Shown one piece after another: positions 18,916 through 28,192 of a DNA stretch of 34,356 bases; position 1 is the first letter of the stretch, and each line of letters opens with the position of its first letter. The stretch spans positions 1 to 34,356 of the forward strand of contig WFXU01000048.1 in NCBI GenBank assembly GCA_015490455.1, in the 5' to 3' direction. The translations under genes and the position numbers were made by a program. The notes under the pieces are model-generated. The model did not search any database and was not told where the DNA came from. It saw nothing but the letters and a program-made list of their open reading frames with translations. Source of the stretch: Hyphomicrobiales bacterium (lineage in GTDB: Bacteria; Pseudomonadota; Alphaproteobacteria; Rhizobiales; Devosiaceae).

Positions 18916-19386
18916 CTATCTTGAGTAAAAGCCTTTTGTAAAGCGAAAATATTCTTTGGCGGTACCGCTTTCTATCATTAATCTATTAATCTCGTCTCCA
19001 TTATTTAGAAAACATCTAGCAATAGTGCGGCCATATTTATCTATGGTGATTTTTTTGCAGCTAATATATTGTCCTATGGCTATTTTTGCTAAAGTTTTGG
19101 TTGCCGCTTTATAACCTTTTTCATTTATTTCCGGCGCGTCCACCCCCCAAAGCCTGATTTGTGGCCGATGAGTGTTAATATAAAGGCTGTCACCATCAAC
19201 AATTTTTCTTACGCGCCCTTTAATTATTGCTGAAAATGGTGGTTCATTTGCTCTAAGTGCTTCTTGTTGTGCGGAAGATAAATTATTTGAAAAATCTGAT
19301 TCAAAAAAGAAAAAACTAATAAGCGCAATGAAAAAAAGCCAAAAAATCCAATGTCGTAATTTATAGCGATTAAAATTAAATTTCAT
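18916..19386 (-). CDS. Membrane-anchored or secreted thermonuclease-like (SNase) protein
   Basis: A small protein with one N-terminal hydrophobic segment (HWIFWLFFIALISFFFF) followed by an SNase-fold domain. The domain starts GRVRKIVDGDSLYI. The catalytic set is visible: Arg and Glu in IRLWGVDAPEIN and the second Arg in DKYGRTIARC; it ends LMIESGTAKEYFRFTKGFY. Family knowledge predicts Ca-dependent DNA/RNA cleavage, here outside the cytoplasm. The ATG at 19386 (156 residues) is preferred to an in-frame GTG at 19413, whose AGAGG is too close to it. The basic N-terminus and lack of an obvious cleavage site suggest an anchor. Confidence 0.8.
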   Translation of the reverse strand: MKFNFNRYKLRHWIFWLFFIALISFFFFESDFSNNLSSAQQEALRANEPPFSAIIKGRVRKIVDGDSLYINTHRPQIRLWGVDAPEINEKGYKAATKTLAKIAIGQYISCKKITIDKYGRTIARCFLNNGDEINRLMIESGTAKEYFRFTKGFYSR

Positions 19387-19479
19387 TCTATATTTTTCTT
19401 TCGTTCTTGCCACCCTCTATTGCTAAAAGAAATAATTTTCATTTATTACAAAAATAAAATTACCACCATATATGCTGCT

Positions 19480-20013
19480 TTATTTCAGATTATCTACAAA
19501 ATATTTTTGATACCAATCTCTGGCAAACTTAAAATAGGCAAGACCAAAATCAAGCGTGGCCATTTGAAATTGAGCGTGGCTTTTCATATTTTCGGCTATA
19601 TCAATATTAGTGATTTGTTTTTTCAAAATTTCTAATATTTCTACTTGCTCATTGAGTAAAGCAATATGGTTAAGAATATTTTTTCTGCGCTCATTGACCT
19701 TAAGATGTCCAAAAAAGAATAATCTTACCAAAGTTTCATCTCTGAATTTTCCTAGCGGTAGACCTTCACTTAGCCAAGCAGAAAAATAATCCCGACCCCT
19801 TTTGGTAATGGAATAGATTTTTTTCGCCCGTCCATTTTCAACCCTATTAATTGCATCAATATAGCCAGAACTTTCTAATTTTTTAAGCGCTGGATGTATT
19901 GAGCCCATACTGGCATTATAAAAAAGAGCGGTGGATTTTTCTATTGCCTTTTTTAATCCGTAAGAGGTCATATCACCATATTGTAAAATTCCAAGAATAA
20001 TTTTATCCTGCAT
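19480..20013 (-). CDS. PadR family transcriptional regulator
   Basis: A 177-residue PadR protein. The N-terminal winged helix is clear: ILGILQYGDMTSYGLKKAIEK, then a recognition region SMGSIHPALKKLESSGYIDA and the wing KKIYSITKRGRDYF. A C-terminal helical dimerisation domain includes a coiled-coil segment (HIALLNEQVEILEILKKQI). The gene starts nine bases after the hydrolase gene on the same strand, so the two form an operon. It probably represses its own operon through the tandem palindromes at 21303-21332, which cover the shared promoter. The ligand is unknown. Confidence 0.88.
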   Translation of the reverse strand: MQDKIILGILQYGDMTSYGLKKAIEKSTALFYNASMGSIHPALKKLESSGYIDAINRVENGRAKKIYSITKRGRDYFSAWLSEGLPLGKFRDETLVRLFFFGHLKVNERRKNILNHIALLNEQVEILEILKKQITNIDIAENMKSHAQFQMATLDFGLAYFKFARDWYQKYFVDNLK

Positions 20014-20022
20014 AAGATTGTC

Positions 20023-21285
20023 TCAATATTCGCTATATTCAACAATAAAATCATAAATGGGGGCATATTTTATGTCTTTTTTCTTTAAGTGGCGATCAAA
20101 AAAATTCAGTAAAATATTATTAAATTCAATTCCAAATTTTTCCTGATTAACAGGCCCCAATATTTTTAGCAGGCGAAGAAGTGGAATATAGTTCATATCG
20201 GTAAAATTCATATGCCATGCTCCCCTAAATATAGCAATACAACCACCATTATTTGCCCGTTGCATTAATGGTGTATTTATCTCGCTTAAACCCTCAATCT
20301 TACCAAGTCCAGCCAATCCTTCAGACATTAATATACAGGTTGGAACTGGCAAATTAATATTTTGCACAGCCTCATCAAAAGCAAATGGCCCATCAATATT
20401 AATGACGGCCTTAATATTATCATTAAAAATTGATGCCGCTATAGCTGTCATACCCCCAAGTGAGTGACCAAAAATTCCAATTTTTTCCCCATCCATTCGG
20501 GCAATAAATATTGCCGGAAATTGTGCGCTGTCCCCTTCAGCGATTGCATTAATCAACATATTACTATCTTCAATCCAGGCGCGTAAAAATGGTTGCATAT
20601 TTGCAAAGGGAGAGCTTTTGGCAAGAAATCTCATAGTTTGCCAATATTCTGTAAAATTTTTTGCCTTTATTGAATTTTTTATGGCTATATTAAGCGCCTG
20701 CAAAATATTTTGGCTGATTTTTTCTCTATCCATTTGCTCTATAAATGCTGCCAGCTCTGCATTATTATATATAAAGCTACCATCGGCATATTCGGTTAAT
20801 AGGCTTTGCTCTGGATGAGAGATAGAAAATATAATATATCCATTACTCGCTAATTGCTGCATATTTACACTATTTTGCTCGGCAAATGAACCAAAGCCAT
20901 GATTAAAAATTAGAACGGGAAATTTTTTGTTTTTTCCCGCCAAAGGCACATTTTTGAATGAGAGCGAATTTTTTGTGGCAGTCATAAAATCTGGCATTTG
21001 GTAAAATTCTGCTATTTTTTCAGCCATGCGTTGCGAATATATCAAATTTATTTCACCTTCCCCCACATCGCTTGGATACCACGCTCTGATATTTATTTTA
21101 CGCGGAGCTTTTGTAATTTGCGATTGAAACTCAAAGTCAAAATTAGTTGCGCCAACATAATATTGACCCGTTGGCTGAAATTGGGGAATAGCGCGTAGCT
21201 GAGTGAAATATATATATGCTCCAAACAGCAAAATAATTGCTACCAATCCCCCCGTAATAAAGCCAATTTTGGTGCGAATATACAT
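20023..21285 (-). CDS. Alpha/beta hydrolase, PAF-acetylhydrolase (isoform II)-like
   Basis: A 420-residue hydrolase with an N-terminal membrane anchor or signal (residues about 8-28), so it acts outside the cytoplasm. The nucleophile elbow is GHSLGG (Ser275); the oxyanion region is FNHGFGS; INIDGPF probably holds the acid; and AWHMNFTD near residue 360 holds the catalytic His, as in PAF-acetylhydrolase/lipase-like enzymes. Lipid or short-acyl ester substrates are likely, but the true substrate is unknown. GAGGG five bases before the ATG fixes the start. It is the first gene of an operon with padR, with a self-consistent promoter and operator pair just upstream. Confidence 0.82.
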   Translation of the reverse strand: MYIRTKIGFITGGLVAIILLFGAYIYFTQLRAIPQFQPTGQYYVGATNFDFEFQSQITKAPRKINIRAWYPSDVGEGEINLIYSQRMAEKIAEFYQMPDFMTATKNSLSFKNVPLAGKNKKFPVLIFNHGFGSFAEQNSVNMQQLASNGYIIFSISHPEQSLLTEYADGSFIYNNAELAAFIEQMDREKISQNILQALNIAIKNSIKAKNFTEYWQTMRFLAKSSPFANMQPFLRAWIEDSNMLINAIAEGDSAQFPAIFIARMDGEKIGIFGHSLGGMTAIAASIFNDNIKAVINIDGPFAFDEAVQNINLPVPTCILMSEGLAGLGKIEGLSEINTPLMQRANNGGCIAIFRGAWHMNFTDMNYIPLLRLLKILGPVNQEKFGIEFNNILLNFFDRHLKKKDIKYAPIYDFIVEYSEY

Positions 21286-21302
21286 TTTACCCTCACATTA
21301 TT

Positions 21303-21332
21303 TATCTCTAATAGAGATATATCTATTAGATA
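21303..21332. promoter_or_regulatory. Tandem palindromic operators, probably PadR-binding
   Basis: Two perfect palindromes lie back to back: TATCTCTAATAGAGATA (21303-21319) and TATCTATTAGATA (21320-21332), sharing the core TCTAwTAGA, with centres 15 bases apart. They overlap the -10 and predicted start of the hydrolase-padR promoter. Binding would therefore block transcription. The assignment to the neighbouring PadR protein is inferred from position. Confidence 0.7.
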
Positions 21333-21348
21333 GATTAAATAAAGTCAA
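21320..21348 (-). promoter_or_regulatory. Sigma-70 type promoter of the hydrolase-padR operon
   Basis: Reading the minus strand: -35 TTGACT (21348-21343), a 17-base spacer and -10 TAGATA (21325-21320). The predicted start is near 21313, about 28 bases before the ATG. The -10 lies inside the second palindrome and the start inside the first. Confidence 0.65.
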
Positions 21349-21408
21349 TGGAAAAATATGCTAAGAAATATCAAAATGATAAAATTTTTTGCCGGAGACT
21401 AAGTAGGA

Positions 21409-21545
21409 ATGTTAATTAGCGAAGATGTAGTGAGGGCAGCGATGAATACGAGTTAACGACGGAGGTTGAGAAAGAATTGGCACTATCTTTTCACGTATCT
21501 ACGAGGATAAAAACTGATATGCTCCGACTTTCAATTCATGATTGA
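21409..21545 (+). pseudogene. Possible broken small gene between hydrolase promoter and phoB
   Basis: An ATG at 21409 preceded by GTAGGA opens MLISEDVVRAAMNTS before a stop. A -1 shift leads into a stop-free run in another frame, ending ...ALSFHVSTRIKTDMLRLSIHD at the TGA 21543-21545. Composition is richer in GC than other gaps here (about 41% against roughly 30%). It may be a decayed or frameshifted small gene or the end of an old insertion. No family is recognised. Confidence 0.3.
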
Positions 21546-21564
21546 TAAAATTCTGCACGGCCAA

Positions 21565-22263
21565 CTATTTATATTTTTCGTCAAATGCATATCCAACCCC
21601 CCTTACTGTTCTAATCGGGTCTTTTGCAAAGCCCTTATTAAGGGCTTTTCTTAGGCGGCCAATATGCACATCAACCGTTCTTTCATTAACAAATATATCT
21701 TTGCCCCAAATATTATCTAGCAATTGTTCCCTGCTTCTAACTCTTCCCGGTTTACTCATTAAATATTCCAATAAATCATATTCTTTAGGTCCTAAATGCA
21801 ATTCTTTATTTTCACGAATTACACGATGATTTTCTCTATCCAATTCAATATTTCCCGCAATTAATCTATCATTTATTATTTGCGGGTTAGCTCGGCGCAA
21901 AAGAGCGTTAATTCTGGCCAATAATTCTAAAATAGAAAATGGTTTTACCATATAATCATCGGCGCCAACCGTCAAACCAAGAATTTTTTCTTTTTCTTCA
22001 GATCTAGCGGTAAGCATAATAATAGGAATATTTTTGGTTTTTTTATTGGCGCGCCATTCTTGACATAATTTTATTCCGGAAATTTGCGGCAACATCCAGT
22101 CAAGTATAATTAAATCAGGCAAATCTTCTTTTATAATTAATCTTGCTTCTTCGTGATTATGCGCACAAAAAACTTCATAGCCCTTAGCTTCAAGATTATA
22201 ACGTAAAAGTGTAATAATATCTTCTTCATCTTCAACAATTAAAATTTTACCCCTTAAGCCCAT
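21565..22263 (-). CDS. phoB: PhoB phosphate response regulator
   Basis: OmpR-family response regulator of the phosphate starvation response. The receiver domain has the acidic pocket VEDEED, phosphoacceptor Asp55 in LIILDWML, and conserved Thr and Lys in MLTARSEE and VKPFS. The C-terminal winged helix (about residues 130-228) has the recognition region FVNERTVDVHIGRLRKAL and ends RTVRGVGYAFD. 232 residues. Its placement after phoU in the pst operon makes PhoB rather than another OmpR-type regulator very likely. The expected target is the Pho box before pstS, giving positive autoregulation. Confidence 0.95.
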   Translation of the reverse strand: MGLRGKILIVEDEEDIITLLRYNLEAKGYEVFCAHNHEEARLIIKEDLPDLIILDWMLPQISGIKLCQEWRANKKTKNIPIIMLTARSEEKEKILGLTVGADDYMVKPFSILELLARINALLRRANPQIINDRLIAGNIELDRENHRVIRENKELHLGPKEYDLLEYLMSKPGRVRSREQLLDNIWGKDIFVNERTVDVHIGRLRKALNKGFAKDPIRTVRGVGYAFDEKYK

Positions 22264-22281
22264 AGATTAAGCCCATATTTA

Positions 22282-22989
22282 TTAATCTTCACTTTCCTGT
22301 TCCATTTCTTCTAAGAGCATAGGTAGATTTTTTCCCGTTTCAAGATAATAGGCTGCCTCTGCAATATTGGTTGCGTGATCGCCCGCCCGTTCCAGATTTT
22401 TACTACAAAATAATAAATTAGTGCATTCGGTAATATTACGCGGATCTTCCATCATATAAGTTAAAAGCTCACGAAAAATGGAAACATAAAGCGCATCAAC
22501 CTCATCATCATTTTTGCATACATTTATGGCTTCTTCTATATTGCGGGTGGTAAAGGCATCAAGAGAGAGCTTAATTTGCCTTAGAGTTATTTCACTCATA
22601 TGGCGAATGCCATTATAAAAGGTTGGTGAAAATTTTTTTCCCTCAATATGTTTTACGCGGCGGGCAATATTTTTGGCCATATCGCCAATTCTTTCTAAAT
22701 CATTAGCAACATGAATTGAAGAAATAATAAGGCGTAAATCACCCGCCATTGGCTGGCGTCGAGCAATCATAGAAACGGCGTTTTCGTCAATTTTTCGCTG
22801 CATTTCATCAACCAGCCTATCATTTTTTATTATTTTTTTGGCCATTTTCTTATCATGCTTCATTAATGATTCAATAGATTTAGAAATGGCATTTTCAACC
22901 ATGCCGCCCATTTTAGAAATGGAGCTTGCTAATTCGGTTAATTCTTCCTGGTAAGAAGTGACAATATGTTCTGAATCTGAAATATTCAT
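22282..22989 (-). CDS. phoU: PhoU phosphate signalling protein
   Basis: A 235-residue all-helical protein with two PhoU repeats. The first contains the metal-site-like motif IGDMAKNIARRV and the second AGDHATNIAEAAYY. It links the Pst transporter to PhoR and keeps the response off when phosphate is plentiful. The start lies 28 bases after pstB, with GAAAG upstream; phoB follows 18 bases after its stop. Typical length and sequence. Confidence 0.95.
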   Translation of the reverse strand: MNISDSEHIVTSYQEELTELASSISKMGGMVENAISKSIESLMKHDKKMAKKIIKNDRLVDEMQRKIDENAVSMIARRQPMAGDLRLIISSIHVANDLERIGDMAKNIARRVKHIEGKKFSPTFYNGIRHMSEITLRQIKLSLDAFTTRNIEEAINVCKNDDEVDALYVSIFRELLTYMMEDPRNITECTNLLFCSKNLERAGDHATNIAEAAYYLETGKNLPMLLEEMEQESED

Positions 22990-23017
22990 TTTATTCTTTC
23001 ATATATTTGACCAATAT

Positions 23018-23806
23018 TTAACCAATTCGTCCAGTGATATAATCTTGCGTTTTTTTATTTTTTGGATTTGTGAAAATATCCTCTGTTGCTCCCTCCTCAA
23101 CCAATTTTCCAAGATGGAAAAAGGCAGTTTTTTGGCTAACCCGTGCAGCTTGCTGCATTGAATGAGTAACTATTATGATTGTATATTTTTCACGTAATTC
23201 GTCAATTAATTCTTCAATAATGGCGGTAGCAATTGGATCTAGCGCCGAGCAGGGTTCATCCATTAGCAATATTTCAGGGCGCGTTGCAATGGCTCTTGCA
23301 ATGCAAAGCCTTTGTTGCTGTCCGCCAGAAAGTGAGGTGCCCGGTTCATCCAGCCTATCTTTTACCTCTTCAAAAAGCCCCGCGCGGCGTAAAGATTTGA
23401 CAACAATTTCATCAAATTCCGCCTTTGAATTTGCTAAACCATGAATTTTGGGGCCATAGGCAACATTTTCATAAATTGATTTTGGAAAAGGATTTGGCTT
23501 TTGGAAAACCATACCAACGCGCGCGCGTAGCTCCACTACATCAATTTGTTTGGCATATATATCTTCATCATCAAGGGTAATTTGACCGCTCACCCTACAT
23601 ATGTCAATCGTATCATTCATGCGATTAAGACAGCGTAAAAAGGTGGATTTGCCACATCCTGAAGGACCAATTAGTGAAGTTACCTTATTTTGTTCAATAT
23701 CTAAATTAACATCAAATAGAGCCTGTTTCTCGCCATAAAACACATTAACATTGCGTCCGCGCATTTTGATTTTTGTCTGATTATTATTTTTATTATTTTC
23801 TGCCAT
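23018..23806 (-). CDS. pstB: PstB phosphate ABC transporter ATPase
   Basis: ATPase of the high-affinity phosphate importer. Walker [10 protein letters not shown]-loop [20 protein letters not shown] (a PstB hallmark), signature LSGGQQQRL, Walker [14 protein letters not shown] and switch VTHSMQQA are present, ending [21 protein letters not shown]. The ATG at 23806, one base past the pstA stop, is preferred over an in-frame TTG at 23824; it gives 262 residues, close to the usual size. Confidence 0.97.
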   Translation of the reverse strand: MAENNKNNNQTKIKMRGRNVNVFYGEKQALFDVNLDIEQNKVTSLIGPSGCGKSTFLRCLNRMNDTIDICRVSGQITLDDEDIYAKQIDVVELRARVGMVFQKPNPFPKSIYENVAYGPKIHGLANSKAEFDEIVVKSLRRAGLFEEVKDRLDEPGTSLSGGQQQRLCIARAIATRPEILLMDEPCSALDPIATAIIEELIDELREKYTIIIVTHSMQQAARVSQKTAFFHLGKLVEEGATEDIFTNPKNKKTQDYITGRIG

Positions 23807-23807
23807 T

Positions 23808-25616
23808 TTACCAACGTCTTTCAAATTTTTTGCGCAAAATTACTGCCAGAGCGTTCATTAAAATTAAAAACGCCAATAGAACCATAATTGCCGCCGAAGT
23901 TTTTTGCTCAAATGCTGCTTCAGGAAAATCCGCCCACATATATATTTGCACCGGCAAAACCGTTGCTGAATCAACAAAACTAGATGGTATATCAACTATA
24001 AAGGCCACCATGCCTATCATTAATAGGGGGGCTGTTTCGCCAAGCGCTTGGGCTAATCCAATAATGGTTCCGGTCATTATTCCCGGCATTGCCAGAGGCA
24101 AAACATGGTGTAAAACTGTTTGCATTTTTGAAGCGCCAATGCCAAGTGCCGCTTCTCTTATTGAGGGAGGGACAGATCTAAGCGCAGCCCTTGAAGCTAT
24201 AATAATTACTGGTAAAGTCATCAGCCCTAAAACCATACCGCCGACAAGGGGAGCAGAGCGGGGAAGGCCAAAAAAATTCAAAAATACCGCTAACCCTAAT
24301 AAACCAAATATGATTGAGGGAACAGCGGCTAAATTATTAATATTAACCTCTATTATTGCGGTTAAGCGGTTTTTGGGAGCAAATTCTTCAAGATAAATAG
24401 CGGCTGCAACGCCAAGTGGAAAGGCAAAAATCAATGTAATAGTTAGCGTGAGGAATGAGCCAACAACAGCCCCCCAAATGCCGGCCATCTCAGCTTCACG
24501 CGAGGCGCCACGAGTTAAGAAAATCCAATTAAAATTGTTTTTTATATATCCTTTTGCGACCAGTTCGTCAGTCCAAACAATTTCCTTATCAGAAAATTTG
24601 CGATTGGATTGAGCTGGCTCAATAGTTCTAATTTTCCATTTATCTATAATAGAGTGGTTTTCAGTTTGCAGTGGTAATAAAATTTCCCCCTCAATATTTG
24701 AAGGGGTAATTTTCTCCAATTTTATTACCCCTTGCGCCAAATAAAGTAAAAATGAAGCATCATTTTCGTCTAATTTTGCGCCTTCACTATATAATTGTTT
24801 TTGTTCTTGCTCAACTTTACTTATTTGCTTTTTTATTTTGTCAATATTAGTCAAAGTTGAATTTAATTTATTTATTTCCCTATCTCGTTCTCTAATTAAA
24901 CGCTCTTTTTCTTCTTCGCTGGCTGATAAAATTTTCTCCCCCATTTGTGCAATAATTTGTTCGCTCCTATCGCGCGATAAAATCAGCCCTTCAACCTGCT
25001 TAGTTAATTTCCTTATATTATTTTGCAGGCGTAAATTAATTTTGGTAAAAATATTAGTAAAAATATCTCCTTCATAATTTATTATGACTCTATTTTTTTC
25101 AATATTAATAATTTCTAATTCTTTATTTTCCTCCCGCCAAATATCGCTGGATATTTTCCCCTTTAGATAAAGGTCGGCCATGTCGGAAATTGGCACTTCA
25201 TAAGAGAGAGGATTATTTATATTTTGCGGATTGGCTAAAATCTGCTCGCGCAGAATTATTGGCGCGCCGGAAGATATTAATCCGCTTAATAATTTTTTAT
25301 CTTTACGCTTTTTAACTGTTGGAAATTGCTCTCTGATTGCATTGCGGATTATTCCATCATAATTTGCTTTTTTCAAAGAATTAATATCAGCACTATTAAG
25401 ATTGCTCATATTAAATGGAAGCGAAATAAAATGTTGGCTAAAGGCTGGCAACCCCTTATAAATTATCGTAAAGAGCAAAGTAAATAAAAACCCCATTGAG
25501 ATAAGAATAGCCAACAGGCCAAAAAACCTAAAGCGGCGCTCTTTTCTATAGCGTTTTTGCAAACGTTTTTTAGCGTCTTTGCTAGTATGAATTAAAATTT
25601 TTTCCTGTTCATTCAT
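23808..25616 (-). CDS. pstA: PstA phosphate ABC transporter permease with long coiled-coil insert
   Basis: Membrane subunit of the phosphate importer. One helix at residues 31-53 is followed by a very large extracytoplasmic region (about 54-375) and then the standard five-helix permease domain (376-600). The permease part has [38 protein letters not shown] (ATPase-contacting EAA loop) and [11 protein letters not shown]. Alphaproteobacterial PstA already has an enlarged N-terminal region, but 602 residues is well above the roughly 430 I expect. The extra part includes a heptad-rich, highly charged stretch at about 195-278 that should form a coiled coil. It overlaps pstC by eight bases. Confidence 0.93.
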   Translation of the reverse strand: MNEQEKILIHTSKDAKKRLQKRYRKERRFRFFGLLAILISMGFLFTLLFTIIYKGLPAFSQHFISLPFNMSNLNSADINSLKKANYDGIIRNAIREQFPTVKKRKDKKLLSGLISSGAPIILREQILANPQNINNPLSYEVPISDMADLYLKGKISSDIWREENKELEIINIEKNRVIINYEGDIFTNIFTKINLRLQNNIRKLTKQVEGLILSRDRSEQIIAQMGEKILSASEEEKERLIRERDREINKLNSTLTNIDKIKKQISKVEQEQKQLYSEGAKLDENDASFLLYLAQGVIKLEKITPSNIEGEILLPLQTENHSIIDKWKIRTIEPAQSNRKFSDKEIVWTDELVAKGYIKNNFNWIFLTRGASREAEMAGIWGAVVGSFLTLTITLIFAFPLGVAAAIYLEEFAPKNRLTAIIEVNINNLAAVPSIIFGLLGLAVFLNFFGLPRSAPLVGGMVLGLMTLPVIIIASRAALRSVPPSIREAALGIGASKMQTVLHHVLPLAMPGIMTGTIIGLAQALGETAPLLMIGMVAFIVDIPSSFVDSATVLPVQIYMWADFPEAAFEQKTSAAIMVLLAFLILMNALAVILRKKFERRW

Positions 25617-27003
25617 ATTGTTCTTTATATTTTCTTATTACCCTTAGGGCGATAATATTTAATATTAATGTTACACAAAATAGCACTAAACCAAGCGCAA
25701 AAACGGCCAATGTTTTGGCGCTGTCAAATTCCTGATCCCCAACCAACAATGTTACAATTTGCACTGTTACTGTTGTTACGGCTTCAAAGGGATTTATTGT
25801 TAAATTAGCCGCCAATCCTGCCGCCATAACAACAATCATTGTTTCGCCAATGGCACGGGAGATAGCCAGCATTAAGGCTGAAACAATTCCTGGTAAAGCC
25901 GCAGGTAAAACAACCTTTATGATTGTTTCGGATTTTGTTGCTCCCAGTCCAGCTGAACCATCGCGTAAACTTTGTGGCACCGCATTTATAACATCATCTG
26001 AAAGGGAAGAAACAAAGGGAATAATCATTATTCCCATTACTAAACCGGCGGCTAATGCGCTTTCGGAGGAAATAGATAGTCCAAATGTTTCGCCAGTGCG
26101 ACGAAAAAAGGGAGCAACGCTAAGAGCTGCAAAAAAACCATATACAACTGTTGGAATGCCCGCCAAAATTTCCAAAATTGGTTTAGCGATAGAGCGCATT
26201 TTTTTTGAAGCATATTCAGAAAGATAAATTGCCGACATTAGACCAATAGGCGCGGCAATTAAAATGGCAATAAGGGTAATTAAAAAAGTGCCAACAAATA
26301 CTGGCACAGCGCCAAAAACTTCTGCATTACGAAGGGAAGCGGCTTCTCCTGCGCCTTCAAATGCGCTTTGTGGCGACCAATTTAGGCCAAAGAAAAAACT
26401 TAAAAAGGGAACCTTACTAAAAAAACGTAAACTCTCAAAAATAAGCGAAAAAACTATGCCAATAGTTGTTAAAATAGCGATCATTGAAGCTCCAATTAGT
26501 AAAAAGAAAATAGTTTTTTCTACAAATTGGCGGGCACGTAAATTTGGGGAAATTTGCCTTAGGCCGATAAATATTCCCCCCAAAATTATAATTATACTCA
26601 AAGAGGAAATAATAATATTTCCCAATATTTGAAATTGCTCAAAATAAAGTGCGGCTAATTCTATTAATTCATTACTTTGGCCAATTAATTGCCCATTAGC
26701 TAAAGCGCGACTCTTACGCAAAAAAGAGGCCTGTTCGGCTGGGGAAATGGCAGAAAATTTTTCGCCCAATTCGCCTATTACATAAATTTGGCTTAGATAG
26801 TTAGAAAAAATCAACCATAATAGGGCTAAAAAAATTGCTGGCCCTAAGGAAATAATAGTCAAATATGCGCCGTGAAATGAGGGTTTTGAATGTAGGAGTG
26901 ATATTTTTCCATTACAGACTAATATTGCCCTTTGCCGCCCAAGCAAAAATATGATTACCGATAAAATTATAAAAATAATAATAGGTAAAAAACTATTAAT
27001 CAC
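25609..27003 (-). CDS. pstC: PstC phosphate ABC transporter permease (large alphaproteobacterial form)
   Basis: Membrane partner of PstA. The N-terminal part has an extra helix or two (residues about 3-20 and 46-68) and a soluble loop; the C-terminal permease domain has FGLNWSPQSAFEG, APIGLMSAIYLSEYAS, LRDGSAGLGATKSETIIKVVLPAALPG (EAA loop) and SRAIGETMIVVMAAG. 464 residues, usual for alphaproteobacteria. The start is a GTG with GGGGAT eight bases before it. A hairpin in the 53-base gap after pstS may lower expression relative to the binding protein. Confidence 0.94.
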   Translation of the reverse strand: MINSFLPIIIFIILSVIIFLLGRQRAILVCNGKISLLHSKPSFHGAYLTIISLGPAIFLALLWLIFSNYLSQIYVIGELGEKFSAISPAEQASFLRKSRALANGQLIGQSNELIELAALYFEQFQILGNIIISSLSIIIILGGIFIGLRQISPNLRARQFVEKTIFFLLIGASMIAILTTIGIVFSLIFESLRFFSKVPFLSFFFGLNWSPQSAFEGAGEAASLRNAEVFGAVPVFVGTFLITLIAILIAAPIGLMSAIYLSEYASKKMRSIAKPILEILAGIPTVVYGFFAALSVAPFFRRTGETFGLSISSESALAAGLVMGIMIIPFVSSLSDDVINAVPQSLRDGSAGLGATKSETIIKVVLPAALPGIVSALMLAISRAIGETMIVVMAAGLAANLTINPFEAVTTVTVQIVTLLVGDQEFDSAKTLAVFALGLVLFCVTLILNIIALRVIRKYKEQYE

Positions 27004-27022
27004 TTAAACTATCCCCATTAAC

Positions 27023-27046
27023 GCTATCCCCTTGAGAGGGATAACG
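27023..27046 (-). other. Hairpin between pstS and pstC
   Basis: TATCCC (27025-27030) and GGGATA (27038-27043) form a six-pair stem, with two more pairs possible after a mismatch. It lies between the binding-protein and permease genes, where processing or partial termination usually favours the binding protein. No long U-run follows. Confidence 0.5.
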
Positions 27047-27056
27047 GTTTTAGTAA

Positions 27057-28052
27057 TTATTTTTCAACGGCGATTAAATTTAGGGCATTGTTACGATATT
27101 TTTCTCGCTCCTCCTCTAAGAGGGGAATAAGTCCTTTCTCGGCTAAATAACCATCTTCCCCCCAAGCGGCGTCAGAAGTAAATTCTTCCACATATTCCAT
27201 TAGGCCGGCAATTATACCGACATGTTCTTTTTTGAGATAGAAAAAGAGCGAACGCGAAATAGGATAATCCCCAAGAGCAATATTTTCAAATTCGGCTTCA
27301 ACCCCATCAATCATTGCCCCCTTAAGACTATCACTATTTTGATCAAGAAAGGAAAAGCCAAAAATCCCAACAGCACCTGGATTAGCCTCTAATTTTTGCA
27401 CAATAAGATTATCATTTTCACCGGCGTCAATATAAGCCCCATCTTCACGAATATCGGCACAAAATTGCTTTTCAATTCCTTCCTGACAGGCTTCTTTCAT
27501 TACTAATTCAACAAAGGCATCGCGTGTTCCTGAAGTTGGCGGTGGGCCTAAAACCTCAATTTTTTCATTTGGCAGGCTAGGGTCAATTTGCGACCAATTT
27601 TCATATGGATTGGGAACCAGTTCACCATTAATCACTATATTTCTGGCTAAGGCCAAAAAAATCTGCTCACGCGATAAAGAAAAAGAGGGACCAGATTTGG
27701 CATTTGCAAGCACAATACCATCATAACCAATTTTTACTTCAATTGGCGTAACTCCGTTAGATAGACATTTATCAATTTCACTATTTTTAATTTTACGTGA
27801 AGCATTGCTTATATCGGGTGTATTTTCACCAACTCCGGCACAAAAAAGTTTTATTCCACCCCCAGTTCCGGTTGATTCAACAATTGGGGTTTGAAAATCA
27901 CTTATTTGTCCAAAACGTTCAGCAACTGCAGTTGCAAATGGAAAAACAGTGGAAGAGCCAACAATTTGTATTCTTTCCCTAGCATAGGCGCTATTGGCTG
28001 AAAAGACAGCTAAACAGACACTAAGAATTTTTATGATTGATATTAATTTCAT
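27057..28052 (-). CDS. pstS: PstS periplasmic phosphate-binding protein
   Basis: Binds phosphate in the periplasm and delivers it to PstCA. It has a Sec signal (MKLISIIKILSVCLAVFSANSAYA) and the phosphate-binding motifs IVGSSTVFPFA, ESTGTGGGIKLF, ISNASRKI, PPTSGTRDAFVEL and VGIFGFSF. 331 residues, typical of the alphaproteobacterial type. AAGGGGA lies about seven bases before the ATG. It is the first gene after the Pho box, so it is expected to be strongly induced when phosphate is scarce. Confidence 0.96.
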   Translation of the reverse strand: MKLISIIKILSVCLAVFSANSAYARERIQIVGSSTVFPFATAVAERFGQISDFQTPIVESTGTGGGIKLFCAGVGENTPDISNASRKIKNSEIDKCLSNGVTPIEVKIGYDGIVLANAKSGPSFSLSREQIFLALARNIVINGELVPNPYENWSQIDPSLPNEKIEVLGPPPTSGTRDAFVELVMKEACQEGIEKQFCADIREDGAYIDAGENDNLIVQKLEANPGAVGIFGFSFLDQNSDSLKGAMIDGVEAEFENIALGDYPISRSLFFYLKKEHVGIIAGLMEYVEEFTSDAAWGEDGYLAEKGLIPLLEEEREKYRNNALNLIAVEK

Positions 28053-28131
28053 AATTTTCCCCTTGATTTAGAATTTAAGAAAAGCCAAAGCTAATCTAAA
28101 AATCCCCTAATCAATATTCGATGAAGTCTGT

Positions 28132-28160
28132 ATGTCAGTTTTATTACAGTTTTATGACAA
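28132..28160 (-). promoter_or_regulatory. Pho box (three direct repeats) upstream of pstS
   Basis: On the minus strand three 7-mers, TTGTCAT, CTGTAAT and CTGACAT, are each separated by AAAA, giving an exact 11-base period. This matches the PhoB consensus CTGTCAT-N4. The box ends 79 bases before the pstS ATG and lies between phoR and pstS, so the pst genes have their own promoter independent of phoR. Confidence 0.88.
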
Positions 28161-28192
28161 GAAAAGATTTATATAAATATTCAGGCAAAAAA

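Noticed and set aside
23773-24396. 207-codon open frame on the plus strand, opposite pstA/pstB
   Set aside because: Low-complexity composition and full overlap with well-supported pst genes.
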